NCBI RefSeq assembly: GCF_000429085.1
Contig: NZ_AUBE01000007.1
Coordinates: 1-64,000, forward strand
Direction of reading: 5' to 3'
Source of the DNA: Streptomyces flavidovirens DSM 40150
GTDB lineage: Bacteria > Actinomycetota > Actinomycetes > Streptomycetales > Streptomycetaceae
Length of the DNA: 64,000 nucleotides
The notes beneath the pieces are model-generated. The model saw only the letters and a program-made list of their open reading frames with translations, was not told the DNA's origin and ran no database searches. Shown here one piece after another: positions 44,905 to 54,500 of the stretch; the stretch's first letter is position 1; each line of letters opens with the position of its first letter. The position numbers were made by a program, and so were the translations under genes.

Positions 44905-45009
44905 AATCTGCACGGCCAGGATGTCCGGGCGCAACGAGCGCAGGAACTCCATCTGCCCATCCCACCGGCCGAACAGCGTGTTGAAGGTGACGATGCGTAC
45001 GGTGCTCAT
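44905..45009 (-). pseudogene. N-terminal fragment of an EEP protein
   Basis: The ATG overlaps the VanX-like stop (ATGA). MSTVRIVTFNTLFGRWDGQM and EFLRSLRPDILAVQ is the first strand and helix of an EEP fold. The similarity ends at about 44905, where integrase-related sequence follows. Probably the end of a former nudix-vanX-EEP operon. Confidence 0.6.
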
Positions 45010-45681
45010 GAGGGCTCCTGGATTGACTCATCGCTGGGCGGGGATATGGGGCCGTACAGGGCGGCCGGCTGGTTCGTCATGAGCGCCCAGTACCGGTCCC
45101 CGTGGCTCCAGTGCCACCACTCGGTGCTGTAATTGATCAGTCCGGCCGCGGACAGGGCGGCAGTCAGCATGCTTCGGTTCGTACGGGCCTGGCGGCTGAT
45201 CGAGTCGGCGTCCGTGTAGCAGGCGCCGGCACTCTCCTCCGGGCTCGCGTTCACCCGCGTGCCCATGTTCAACTCGACGCCGTCGGCGTCCACGACGGTG
45301 AGATCGACGGCGGCGCCTGCACTGTGCGGCGCGATCTCCGGTGGTGAGACGTACCGGCTGGCAGCCTGGCGGACCTGTTCCCGGCTCCACGCCGGGTTGT
45401 CCGCGCAGCTTGTCCGCGTACTGCTCGGAGTATGTGCGTTGCAGGGCGGGTGTCCGGTAGCCCTCGACGAAGAGCAGACGCAGCCCGTCGGGCAGGACCG
45501 ACTGAGCGTGCAGCAGCCGGTCGAGGACTCCTTGGCGGAGATGGGCGAAGGCGCCGGTCGCGTCGGCTCTGCGATCGTCGACCACCAGCGCTCCGCTGCT
45601 ACGAACGTCCACGAGGCGCTCCCCGCAGTCTGCGACGGGGACGGCCGCCACGCGCGGATCGGACATCAGGATGATGCTCAC
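45006..45681 (-). pseudogene. VanX-like D-Ala-D-Ala dipeptidase, frameshifted
   Basis: Frame one: LLHAQSVLPDGLRLLFVEGY RTPALQRTYSEQYADKLR. After one extra G near 45405, the other frame continues WSREQVRQAASRYVSPPEIA and PHSAGAAVDLTVVDADGVEL (His and Asp zinc ligands), ending INYSTEWWHWSHGDRYWALM with the catalytic Glu and last His. This is the M15D peptidase fold. The GTG directly follows the stop of the NUDIX fragment (TAGGTG). Confidence 0.82.
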
Positions 45682-45950
45682 CTAGCCCTCCCAATCCCAG
45701 GAGCCTAAGTACGCCGTCGTGCCGCTGCGGCAGCGCGCGAACTCGTGCTTGTCCGGGGCAAGCCGGATCCTCTCGATCTGTCGAGCGGTGAGCCGACCCC
45801 CGTCGAAAACGTAGCCTGCCGTGGCGTACGGCCACGCGGCCCCGGGCAGACCGAACACCGCCGCCAACAACCTCGGGGGTCCGGACACTGCGAGCCCGGT
45901 CTCCTCCTCGCACTGTCGGGCGGCAAGGCGGCGGGCCGATACGGCGCCAC
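45682..45950 (-). pseudogene. NUDIX hydrolase, N-truncated
   Basis: The readable part starts ARQCEEETGLAVSGPPRLLA, the second half of a Nudix box (E-E-x-G), and continues GYVFDGGRLTARQIERIRLA and TTAYLGSWDWEG, then TAG. The first half, with the start and the RE of the box, is missing where the end of the WD40 gene begins. Confidence 0.68.
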
Positions 45951-45958
45951 TGATTCAG

Positions 45959-48900
45959 TTACAGGTCTGTGGTCATGGCACAGGAACCTCCTGCGCCTCC
46001 GATGAGCAGTGCGAGGCGGCCGTCCTGGAGAAGGACGGTGCTCAGGGCGGCGACATGTCCGGGGGTGTGGATGACTGAGATCAGTCGGCCGTCCTTCAGG
46101 TCCCATACCCGGACCGTATTGTCCAGGCTGCCGGCAAGGGCCAGGGCCCGGCCGCTGGGAAGCACGGCCCCCACCACCGTCCGCATCTTGTTGCCGATCA
46201 GAGGCGGCAGGGCATGTTGGCCGCTGCTTAGGTCCCACACCTGCACTGTCGTTCCGTCGTCGTCGCATACCAGGGCCAAGGCCCTGCCGTCGGGCAGCAC
46301 CACCCCCGCCACCGACTGAGGCAAGGAGTGCGAGGGCAGGGCCGGTAGGGCAGGTTTGCCGCTGTCCAGGTCCCACACCTGCACCGTCCTGTAGGCACCG
46401 GTGATGGCAAGAGCTCGGCCGTCGGGCAGTACTACCGCAGCCAGCCCTCCCATACCCAGGAGAGGCGGCAGGGCAGGCTTGCCTGTGTGCGGATTCCAGA
46501 CTTGTACAATGTGGTCACTGAGGGTGAGGACAAAAGCCCGTTCATCAGGCAGGACCACTCCCTCCACCTCGTGCAGCCATCCGGCTGGGTAGAGAGGGGG
46601 CAGGACGGGCCGACCGCCGTCCAGATCCCATGCCCGTACAGTCCGGCCACTGCCGACGAGACCCAGAGATCGCCCGTCGGGCAGCACCAGACTCGCCACC
46701 GCCCGCACCCCGCCGACACCCTGAGCGGCCATGGGCGGCAGGGTCGACTGGCCGCTTTCGACGTCCAGTACTCGGGCCATGTCATCATCACCGCCGACGA
46801 GGGCAAGGGCCCGGCCGTCGGGCAGTACCATCCCGGCTACCGCATACGTCCATTTGCTGTAACCGCCGGCTGGGGACCACTGAGCGAGCTGGCTGTTACT
46901 CAGGTCCCATACTCGGACCGTAGTGTCGTGGCCGCCGGTAATAGCCAGACCCCGGCCATCGGGCAACGCCAGCCCGGTCACCGCCCGTACCGCGGGAACG
47001 ACCGTATCTGCCCGCACCTCGTGACCGGTCAGAGGCGGCAGGGCGGGCTGACCGTTGTCCAGGTCCCACACATGGATCGTCGCATCATCCTGGCATGCAG
47101 TGATGGCCAGCGTCCGGCCGTCGGGCAGCACCAAGCCCGTCGCCATACCGACGTCGTCGAGGGGCGGCAGAGCGGGGCAGCCGCTCTGCAGGTCCCACAC
47201 CAGCACCTTTCCAAGGGAGCTGGCCAAGGCGAGCGCGCGGCCGTCGGGCAAGGTCAGACCTGCCAGCTCGGACACCCATCCGTCAGGGTCTTTCAGCGGG
47301 GGTAGGGCGGGCCGACCGCTGTCCAGATTCCAGACCATTACGGTTCCCCTTGTGTCGCCGGCGAAGGCCAGGGGCCGGCCGTCGGGCAATACCAGACCCG
47401 CCACCGCCCGTACCGAGTGCAGCGCGCCGGTGAGCGGGGGTAGCAGGGGCTGACCGCTGTCGAGGTCCCACACGTGTACGGCGTGGTCCTCGCTGTCGCC
47501 GGCGGCGAGGACCAGCGCCCGGCCGTCGGGCAAGACGACACCTGCCACTGCATGCACTATGAAGAGGCCGGGGGCGGACAGTGGGTGTGAAGCAGGTTGC
47601 CCCTCGATCAGGTTCCACACGTGCACCGTTCCGTCACGGCAGCCGACGAGGGCAAGCGCCCGGCCATCGGGCAGCTCCAGGCCCGCCATCTCGGACACCC
47701 CTCCGCCATGGCCGGTGAGAGGTGGCAGAGCGGGCTGACCGCTGACCAGGTCCCACACGCGTACGGCGCCGTTGTCGCCGCCGGCGAGAACCAGGACCTG
47801 GCCGTCGGGCAACACAACACCTGCCACTGCTCGTATGCCGCCGTGGCAGCCGAGGATTTCCGAGTGGCCCAGTGGCCAGTGGACCCAGGAAGTGGCCCAT
47901 GAGCTGTCGGTGTCGCCGGGTCGGAGAGGGGCTCCCAGCGTGGCAGCCCAAAGGTTGAGGGTGGTGGCGTTGTCCTGCGGGCGGTCGAAAGTCCACAAGT
48001 GGGTGACACGTCGCAGGAGCGCCGCCGTGTGCGGGCTCAGCGCGGCGGCAGGGGTGTTGAGCCGGGTGCGGAGGCGGGCGATGTCGAGATGAGGCAGCAG
48101 GCGTGGGGCGAGGACGCGGTCGTTGAGGGTGTGACCGTCACTTGCGTGGTCGGCGAGGTGGCGGCGGATATAGGCCGCGACGGAACGAGGTGGGATGGTG
48201 TCCAGGGCCCGACCGGCAAGGTGGGCGAGCGAGTGGGCGATTCGGGACTCGGCGGCGTGGTTCTCCAGCGCTGTGGCGGCGGGCCGGGGCTCGGGGCTGA
48301 TGTCGTCGAGGGTGTGCCAGTGATCGCGCAGGGTGGTGCGCAGAGCATCGTGGAAGAGGCGGTAGACAGTGGTCTCGTCGTCGATGTCGGTGGTGAGGTA
48401 GCCGCTGAGGGGGGAGCCGAGTAGCCGGGCGATGTCGCTGTCGCCGATGGTGAGGTTGGGGTCGTCGGCGACGGCGTCGGCGACGGCGGGCCAGATGCGG
48501 TTCCAGGGCAGTCCGTGGCCGCGAGCGAAGGCGAGGGCTCGCAGTAGGTGAAGGGTGCGCAGGCGTTCAAGCGGGTCGCGAAAAACCAGGTGGAGGTCGG
48601 AGCGGAAGACGCCGCGGATACCGTCGTCGACCATGCGAAGCCAGTCCGGGTCGTCGGGCGTCACCAGATGGGGCTTGCGGGCCAGGGAGGCGGCGGCGAG
48701 GCGAACGAGTAGGAAGGAACGCTGCGCGTGGGCAGCGAGCTTGCGGGCGACGGGCTCGGCTTGGCTGCTGGCCCGGGCGTAAGGGGAGGCGGGGGACTGG
48801 GTGAGGATGTGGACGGCGTAGGCGCCGAGGTCATTAGGATCGAACCAGGGTGCTTCATCCACGCGCAGACGCCGGGCCCGGAGCTGTTGTTCGATGAGGT

Positions 48901-50293
48901 CGGCCAGCGGCAGCGCTTGCCGCGGGGCAGCGGGGTGGTCGGGACCACTGGGTGAGCGCACCCCAAGGATGAGTCGCAGCCGCTCTTGGCCAGAGCCGGC
49001 CGACAGGTGGGTCAAGAGGTGGCGGAGCAGGTGGTGGGGGTCGTCTCCCTCATCGACCGCGTCGATGACCACAGTGACCGGTGCCCTGCGACGAGCCAGC
49101 CAGTTCTGCCAGGCAGTGGCCCATTGCTGCAGGTGTGGGTCGGTGCTGGAAGGAGGCTGGACGCCGAGGCCACCGCTGATCTGGTGGGCGATTTCCACAG
49201 CGGTCTTGCCCGTGGCCAGCACTGCGACGTCAACCGCCCCCAGTGAGGGCTTCAGGCCGTCGGGAATGGCGTCGATGTGCGCTTGGTGGGCGGTACGGAA
49301 GGCGGGATCGGCGAGGGTCACCAGGCGGGCGAGCGCGGCCGACTTTCCGGTCCCGGCCCTGCCGGTGACCAGCACCGTGCCGCTTCCGCTCTGGGCTGCC
49401 GCCGTCAGGTCGGTCATAAGGCGGGCGCGGCCGGTGAACAGCCAGCCTGGGTCGTCAACCTGGGCTACGCCGCGGGAGCGTGGCTCCCAATGGGCGTCCA
49501 CATCTGCTTGCGGTAGGGCCAGATCGCTTCGTGCCTCGGCGACCTTCACTCGCGGCTGTGGACGGTAGTGCGGGTTGGGCAGGCACACGTGCGGCCCGCA
49601 CGACTGGCTGCCGGGCAGCGGGATCAGGCGTTGGTGGTCGCCGAGCTTGTCCTGGACCGCTTCGAGAAATAACGCGACGTCCAGCAGACGGTTGTGGCGG
49701 CCGTATCGTTCGCCTTCAGGAGTGGCGAGCTCGGCCAGCACCGCGGTGACGGCGTCCGTGAGCGCTCGTGGAACGGCCCGTTGGTCCTTGGCAGCGCTGG
49801 GCAGTACCAGCCAACTCGGTGGGATGTCGTGATCGAAGACGGCGGTCTGTGCGGTGACGTTCCCTGCGTGGCACAGATCCACGATCAGCAGCAGGTGCTC
49901 AACGCCAGTATCCTTCAGCCAGCCCACCACATCCGCCGTCCGCAGCGCTGTGCGGTGCCAGAGTCCCGGTTCGGTCTGACGCAACACGATCCAGTGCGCG
50001 CCTTCGGCCAACTCGCCATGTCCCGTGATGAAAACCACCGCCGCATCCGCGGAACGCCAGGGCAACTGCTCCAGGGTTTCGCGGATTTGGTGTCGGTCAG
50101 GGTTGTCAGCCAGTTCAGGGTGGGCGTGGCTAAAACGGCGGTCGCCGAGTTGGTCGCTGCAAAGCCAGTCTCGCAGCGCCTGCACCTCGTCGTCCACCGG
50201 TAACTGGTCCCACTGCGGTGCGTCGTAGTGGCCGGTGGCAATTGCCACGAAGTGCCTGCGCAGGATCTCTGCGTCGACTTCCGGAGCGCTCAC
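45959..50293 (-). CDS. Caspase-like / P-loop NTPase / WD40 repeat protein
   Basis: 1444 residues from a GTG at 50293 that overlaps the hydrolase stop (GTGA). Residues 1-240 are caspase-like, with VVFITGHGE (His92) and LLIVDLCHAG (Cys141) as the expected dyad. Residues 290-600 are a STAND/NACHT-like NTPase, with Walker A TGRAGTGKSA (311-319) and Walker B VVIDAVDEGDD (409-415). A helical region follows. From about residue 810 there are 13-14 repeats of the form VVLPDGRALAL-VWDLDSGQPALPP, enough for two seven-bladed propellers. Proteins of this plan act in bacterial anti-phage or self-destruct systems, where the propeller senses and the protease executes. That role is inferred. No signal peptide. 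Confidence 0.9.
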   Translation of the reverse strand: MSAPEVDAEILRRHFVAIATGHYDAPQWDQLPVDDEVQALRDWLCSDQLGDRRFSHAHPELADNPDRHQIRETLEQLPWRSADAAVVFITGHGELAEGAHWIVLRQTEPGLWHRTALRTADVVGWLKDTGVEHLLLIVDLCHAGNVTAQTAVFDHDIPPSWLVLPSAAKDQRAVPRALTDAVTAVLAELATPEGERYGRHNRLLDVALFLEAVQDKLGDHQRLIPLPGSQSCGPHVCLPNPHYRPQPRVKVAEARSDLALPQADVDAHWEPRSRGVAQVDDPGWLFTGRARLMTDLTAAAQSGSGTVLVTGRAGTGKSAALARLVTLADPAFRTAHQAHIDAIPDGLKPSLGAVDVAVLATGKTAVEIAHQISGGLGVQPPSSTDPHLQQWATAWQNWLARRRAPVTVVIDAVDEGDDPHHLLRHLLTHLSAGSGQERLRLILGVRSPSGPDHPAAPRQALPLADLIEQQLRARRLRVDEAPWFDPNDLGAYAVHILTQSPASPYARASSQAEPVARKLAAHAQRSFLLVRLAAASLARKPHLVTPDDPDWLRMVDDGIRGVFRSDLHLVFRDPLERLRTLHLLRALAFARGHGLPWNRIWPAVADAVADDPNLTIGDSDIARLLGSPLSGYLTTDIDDETTVYRLFHDALRTTLRDHWHTLDDISPEPRPAATALENHAAESRIAHSLAHLAGRALDTIPPRSVAAYIRRHLADHASDGHTLNDRVLAPRLLPHLDIARLRTRLNTPAAALSPHTAALLRRVTHLWTFDRPQDNATTLNLWAATLGAPLRPGDTDSSWATSWVHWPLGHSEILGCHGGIRAVAGVVLPDGQVLVLAGGDNGAVRVWDLVSGQPALPPLTGHGGGVSEMAGLELPDGRALALVGCRDGTVHVWNLIEGQPASHPLSAPGLFIVHAVAGVVLPDGRALVLAAGDSEDHAVHVWDLDSGQPLLPPLTGALHSVRAVAGLVLPDGRPLAFAGDTRGTVMVWNLDSGRPALPPLKDPDGWVSELAGLTLPDGRALALASSLGKVLVWDLQSGCPALPPLDDVGMATGLVLPDGRTLAITACQDDATIHVWDLDNGQPALPPLTGHEVRADTVVPAVRAVTGLALPDGRGLAITGGHDTTVRVWDLSNSQLAQWSPAGGYSKWTYAVAGMVLPDGRALALVGGDDDMARVLDVESGQSTLPPMAAQGVGGVRAVASLVLPDGRSLGLVGSGRTVRAWDLDGGRPVLPPLYPAGWLHEVEGVVLPDERAFVLTLSDHIVQVWNPHTGKPALPPLLGMGGLAAVVLPDGRALAITGAYRTVQVWDLDSGKPALPALPSHSLPQSVAGVVLPDGRALALVCDDDGTTVQVWDLSSGQHALPPLIGNKMRTVVGAVLPSGRALALAGSLDNTVRVWDLKDGRLISVIHTPGHVAALSTVLLQDGRLALLIGGAGGSCAMTTDL
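45975..47850 (-). repeat. WD40 repeat array (13-14 units of about 135 bp)
   Basis: The coding repeats share the DNA core GGCCGTCGGGCAGCACCA (plus-strand view), encoding L-P-D-G-R, and a variable VWDL segment. Unit length is 40-50 codons. The array belongs to the WD40 gene and is not a CRISPR or satellite. Confidence 0.85.
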
Positions 50294-51153
50294 CGCGGCT
50301 TCGCAGCCAGGTCCGGCAGTGCTCCCAAGACAGCATGTCCGGTGGCCTGCTTTCCCAGATAGGCGGTCACAGCGTGCGCGTCGCGGCCGTTGTCCACCGG
50401 TGGGCAGTCGCGGACGCCAGCCCACCAGCGTGCCAGCGGTCCCGCGCACGCCACCGGGTCCCGGGTGTCGTAGACATTCACCCACGCCCGTACCGCCGGA
50501 GGAACACCAAAGCCGGTTCCATAAGCCGGGTGGGGCATACGCTCGCGCACTAGGCGCAGTCCCAGCGGCGAACCCAAAGTCACCAGCAGTTCGAGCCGCG
50601 CATCGGGGTGGCGACGCAGGTACTCGAACGCGACCACGGAGCCCAGGGAGTGGCCGATCAGAACCTGGCACTGCCGCGTGACAGCGGCGTCGACGGCCGC
50701 GTCGACCCGCGACTTGACGACCGGGTTTACCAGATAACGGCGCACCTGGATCAGGTCGCCGAATGCCAGGATGCCTCCGGCGGGGAAGTGCCGGTCTACC
50801 GCACGCAGGAATCCCGGCACCCGCGTGCGCGCCTTGTCGGATGCCGTCTGCTCCTCCTCGATGGAGCGTTCGGGCAGTACCTCACGCGCCGCCCTCTCCA
50901 GCTCTACGTAATCCTCCTCATCCAGCCTCTCCCACCAAGCCGCGCCCATCGCCGTGCTCTTGCCAGGTATGGACGTGCCGGGCGCGGAAAGGAAGGCATC
51001 TCCGTAGAAGGCCAAGTCCAACGGCACCTCGGGCACCGGCTGACCACAGGCCCGCTCCAAACCGTCCCCGAGCGCCGGCCGCCACGCCTGCAATAGCTGC
51101 TGACGCCCCAGCTGCTGCTGCCCGACACCGTGTACCCCGACGATCACACCCAT
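50290..51153 (-). CDS. Alpha/beta hydrolase (lipase/esterase type) paired with the caspase-WD40 gene
   Basis: A 287-residue protein starting MGVIVGVHGVGQQQLGRQQL; GAGGAAGG upstream. HGVGQ is the oxyanion strand motif, GHSLG (167-171, Ser169) the nucleophile elbow, with LVTLGSPLGL after it and a C-terminal His candidate (DAHAVTAYLG). No export signal, so cytosolic. It resembles PGAP1-like or DUF676-like esterases. The stop is shared with the start of the next gene. A hydrolase encoded with a caspase-NTPase-WD40 protein suggests that it is either a second effector or a lipid-damaging toxin; inference. Confidence 0.87.
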   Translation of the reverse strand: MGVIVGVHGVGQQQLGRQQLLQAWRPALGDGLERACGQPVPEVPLDLAFYGDAFLSAPGTSIPGKSTAMGAAWWERLDEEDYVELERAAREVLPERSIEEEQTASDKARTRVPGFLRAVDRHFPAGGILAFGDLIQVRRYLVNPVVKSRVDAAVDAAVTRQCQVLIGHSLGSVVAFEYLRRHPDARLELLVTLGSPLGLRLVRERMPHPAYGTGFGVPPAVRAWVNVYDTRDPVACAGPLARWWAGVRDCPPVDNGRDAHAVTAYLGKQATGHAVLGALPDLAAKPR

Positions 51154-51379
51154 GGCCCTTCCTCTTACACTCCGGCGCCTGAGCGACCCAGGCACCCAAA
51201 TTGTGTTACCTCCTGTTGGTAGCACATCGCTCAGTGTGACCGCATCGAAACGGAAACGCTGTTACCGCGGAGGTATGGCCGCGTGCCCACCAACACGCAG
51301 CCGGACCCCTTCCCAGACACCGCCGATGGCCCATCCGCAACCGGGCGGATCGCGTGTTGGTCCAGGCAGTCTTGGAAGG

Positions 51380-51715
51380 CGGTAGGTGCCGGGACGGGGC
51401 TGGCTCACCGGTCGGTGGCAGACCGCGCTCGATGTTCACGGCGATAGCTGTGAACACGTGCTGCAGGTGGGCTTTCACCTGTCCCCGGTAGCGGCGGCGC
51501 ATGCCGTGTCCATGGGCGAACTCGTTGACGGTGCCCTCCACGCGGTTGCTGAAGTTGGTCGAGAACGGCTCTCCGGATAGCTGGGTTGCTGGCCAGGACG
51601 TTGCTCGGGGGCGCGGCGGGAAGGCTCGGAGCAGGGCCGCGACCTCTTCTCCCCGCAGGTTGGTTGCCGTCTGGGCAGCCGGTGCGGGCAGGAGGTCCGT
51701 CATCGGAGCGGGCCT
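51380..51715 (-). pseudogene. IS1182-family transposase, C-terminal fragment
   Basis: FSNRVEGTVNEFAHGHGMRR RYRGQVKAHLQHVFTAIAVN is the conserved C-terminus of IS1182 DDE transposases (catalytic Glu in EGTVNEF). Upstream parts are missing. It lies between the hydrolase promoter region and an integrase relic. Confidence 0.8.
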
Positions 51716-52440
51716 CCGAACAGGACGGTGAGGGAGTCGGGGCTGTAGGTCGGCGAGGGCAGGGCCGGTGGCGGGTTGTCGCGCTGTTGCTGCTGCCGAG
51801 CGTGGTGGGCAAGACCTCCGCGATGACGTCGTCCCTGGGTGGGGCGGTTGTAGATGTCCAAGGTCGACAGGTGTTTGTGGCCGAGGATGTGCTGGACGTA
51901 GGCCGGGGGCATCGCCGGGTCGTCGAGCATCAAGAAGCTCGCGGTGTGCCGCAGGTCGTGAAGGGTCCAGTTGGCGCCCAGGAGTTCGTTCCCGCGGTTG
52001 AACATCATGCGGGCCGCGTCGTACTCCAGCGGCCGCCAGGGGCGGCGCAGAGTCCACCACAGCGACTGCTTGCGGCTGCGGGCCCCCCTTCTTCCAGGCT
52101 TCTTCCGGTAGAGCCGTAGCCAGACGAACGCGTCGGGGGTGGCGGGAAGTTCCTGGTACTCGCGGCTGCCCTTACGGATCACGCCGATGGTCTGCTGGCC
52201 CACGATCGCGTCATTCTGCTTGGAAGTGAGGAGTGCCTCGGCGCGGGCGCCGGTGGCGACCCAGAAGCCAGCAGAGCACGGTCGCGGTGCGAGCGGAGAC
52301 CCGCGAAGACCTCGGTGTACTTCCCATTGGGGATGCGTCGCGGGATCCGCTTGGGCACCTTGGGCCGGTAGAGGCCCGTGCGCTGCTTCCGGTATTCCTG
52401 CTCGGGGTTGTGGTGGGCGTGGCCAGTAGCCAGACGGCCG
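51700..52440 (-). pseudogene. Tyrosine integrase, C-terminal part, frameshifted
   Basis: LYRPKVPKRIPRRIPNGKYT and VFAGLRSHRDRALL in one frame; FWVATGARAEALLTSKQND, WTLHDLRHTASFLML (H-x-x-R), VQHILGHKHLSTLDIYNR (H and Tyr) in another. One frameshift near 52265. The N-terminal DNA-binding domain is missing where the CoiA-like gene ends. Confidence 0.78.
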
Positions 52441-53134
52441 CGGCGATGCCCTGGCCCATCTCGCTGACCGCCACGGCGAGGAGCGCGCGCCGGTCTGCGA
52501 GGTGGCGCACCCCACCACGGATCATCATCGCGAGAGGAGAGACGATTCGTTGCCAGGGCACGTCGTCGACGCGGGCCCAGGGTGCTCGGTCGATCAACGC
52601 CGAGGCCCCGTCGCCGGTCACCCATAGCGGGGCGATGTTGTTGTCGCGCGCCTTCGCCGAGCGTCGCCTCACAGCGCTCGCGCTGATGGGTGAGTACTGC
52701 GCCTCCCATCCCACCCGCCCGGCCGGCCCGGACACCAGAACATCGGAGATCACCCGTCCGTCAGCGGATCGCGCCTCAACCTGCACGTCCAGGCCGTGCC
52801 GGGAGGCGGATCGGGCGATACGCTCCTTCATCGCTTTGTGCTTGTCGCTCTCCTCCGGAGTGGCCACATGCGTCAGCGGCAGGTGCGCTGCGACCAGGAC
52901 AACCTGGCCGCCACGCCGCTGCCGACGTATGAACATCCACGGGGTCTTGTCCGCCAAGGCACACTGGCACTGGCCGCCCCGCTGGTCGGTGAGGCACTGC
53001 AGCAAAGTGCGGTCACGCTGCCCGACGGGCCGAATGATCTCTTCCAGCAACCCCGGCCGGTTGGGGTGACCGAGATCCTCGTAGGTCAAGTTCATCTCAA
53101 TGCCGTACTTCGTATGGAACACCCCATTGGCCAT
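52430..53134 (-). pseudogene. CoiA-like nuclease-family protein, 3' end replaced
   Basis: About 220 residues, MANGVFHTKYGIEMNLTYED, QRGGQCQCALADKTPWMFIR, HKAMKERIARSASRHGLDVQ and VISDVLVSGPAGRVGWEAQY SP, then VTGDGASALIDRAPWARVDD VPW. This resembles the actinobacterial CoiA-like (competence nuclease-related) group. After roughly residue 220 the reading frame runs into integrase DNA in a different frame, so the natural C-terminus is lost. The start is uncertain (ATG 53134 or a GTG 18 bp upstream). Confidence 0.65.
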
Positions 53135-53241
53135 GCAATCGACGGTAAGCACTCGTCAGGAATGTCGAAAGAGCGCAGGGTCAACCAATTTGCCACCAGC
53201 GCGCGTGGCCGGCTCGGTCGTCGTGCCTGGGTAACTGGTGA

Positions 53242-54399
53242 TCAAGTGACGAGACCGAGGTCGAGGATCTTGGCGGCCTTTCCGATGGAGCCTGGCATGA
53301 GGTGCCGGTAGATCCTGAAGGTGATGTCGAGGCTTCTGTGGCCCATCCACTCGGCGACGTCGGTGATCGGGATTCCGTGGGTGAGGCAGTTCGACGCGAA
53401 GAAGTGGCGAAAACTGTAGAGCACCATTCCTTCAGGGGTGTCGGCTTGGCCGGCCTTCTTGGTGATCTTCTGCCATTGATTGCCCAAGTAGTAGTAAGGG
53501 AAGGCTCTGGTGGAGTCCCTTGGGTGTCGTAGGAGGTAGCCGTCCGTGGTGCCGTGCTTGTCTGCGTACCACTCGATGGTCTCTTTCACTCGTGGCGGCA
53601 GTGGGACGTCTCGGTAGTCGCCGACCTTGCGGTGCTTCAACCTCCCGTACTGGCCGGTGGTCTGGTTGACTTGTTCGGTGATGCGGTAGACGTCGCCGGC
53701 GACGATGTTGTTGAGGTTGACGGCGGCGGCTTCTCCGCTGCGCATGCCGCAGCCGCTCATCAGGTCGGCGAATAGCAGGAACGTGTCGTCGCCGGCCGTG
53801 CGTATCTGCCGTAGCTGGGCGACGGAGGGGATGACCGCGCGTTTCGGGTCGTACTGGGGTGGCTTGACGCCCTCCAGGGGGTTGTCGTCGTAGATGCCCA
53901 GCCGGTGGGCGTCCAGGAGGATCGCCTTCAGCTTGTCGAAGGCGTTCGACTGCGTGGCCAGACCAGCGCCGTTGCGCTCCATCGTGCGGATGAAGCCGTC
54001 CACGACCTTGTGGTCGAAGGTGCTCATCCGGCGGCTTTCCAGAGCAGGGAGCAGGTGATGCTCCAGCAGCGAGTCCAGGTGCCGCACGGACGCTGGAGCT
54101 AGGTCACGCTGGCCGGCCCTCCACTCGGCCGCGTACTCCCCGAACGGCATCGCCCCGTACTTCGCCACCCGCTCGGCCTTAGCCCGACCACGCGGAGTCG
54201 CCTTCTTCGCGTTGTAGACATCCGCCAACCGCTGGATTGCCTCGTCCTGGGTGGCGAACCCCGACTCCTCCGCCTGCTTCCCGGCCGCGTCCCGGTACCG
54301 GACCTTGTACAGGTGCGGGCACTTCGACCACCTGGACCGCGGATGCTCGCAGTCCTTGAAGAACGTGCCCATACCGCGGGCCAAAGACCTACTCACCAT
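53242..54399 (-). CDS. Site-specific tyrosine integrase (intact)
   Basis: A 385-residue protein. AP2-like/arm-binding N-terminus with FFKDCEHPRSRWSKCPHLYK VRYRD and core-binding domain (FGEYAAEWRAGQRDLAPASV). The catalytic domain has LMSGCGMRSGEAAAVNLNNI (Arg), YSFRHFFASNCLTHG (H-x-x-R), WMGHRSLDITFRIYRHL (His and Tyr). ATG at 54399 after GAGGAG; an upstream in-frame ATG at 54474 is less likely. It faces away from the pirin fragment 96 bp to its right, the standard place for an integrase next to its attachment site. Confidence 0.92.
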   Translation of the reverse strand: MVSRSLARGMGTFFKDCEHPRSRWSKCPHLYKVRYRDAAGKQAEESGFATQDEAIQRLADVYNAKKATPRGRAKAERVAKYGAMPFGEYAAEWRAGQRDLAPASVRHLDSLLEHHLLPALESRRMSTFDHKVVDGFIRTMERNGAGLATQSNAFDKLKAILLDAHRLGIYDDNPLEGVKPPQYDPKRAVIPSVAQLRQIRTAGDDTFLLFADLMSGCGMRSGEAAAVNLNNIVAGDVYRITEQVNQTTGQYGRLKHRKVGDYRDVPLPPRVKETIEWYADKHGTTDGYLLRHPRDSTRAFPYYYLGNQWQKITKKAGQADTPEGMVLYSFRHFFASNCLTHGIPITDVAEWMGHRSLDITFRIYRHLMPGSIGKAAKILDLGLVT

Positions 54400-54474
54400 G
54401 TGTCGGCGACTCCTCGGGGACCGATGCTGACGGTTTGCTGACCGCCAGCGGTCCACGACGTACCTGACCTGCAC

Positions 54475-54500
54475 TAACGCGCTGAGGATGCAGTATGTGG
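54475..54500. other. Probable attachment-site junction in a pirin gene
   Basis: Sequence to the right of 54495 is pirin coding sequence beginning ATG TGG TGG AAC; to the left it is integrase upstream DNA. The junction therefore lies within a few bases of 54494. No second copy of the pirin core was seen in this window. Confidence 0.55.

Noticed and set aside
45975..47850. Regular DNA repeats that might be a CRISPR or satellite array
   Set aside because: They are in one open frame and encode WD40 blades of variable length with no constant spacer size.
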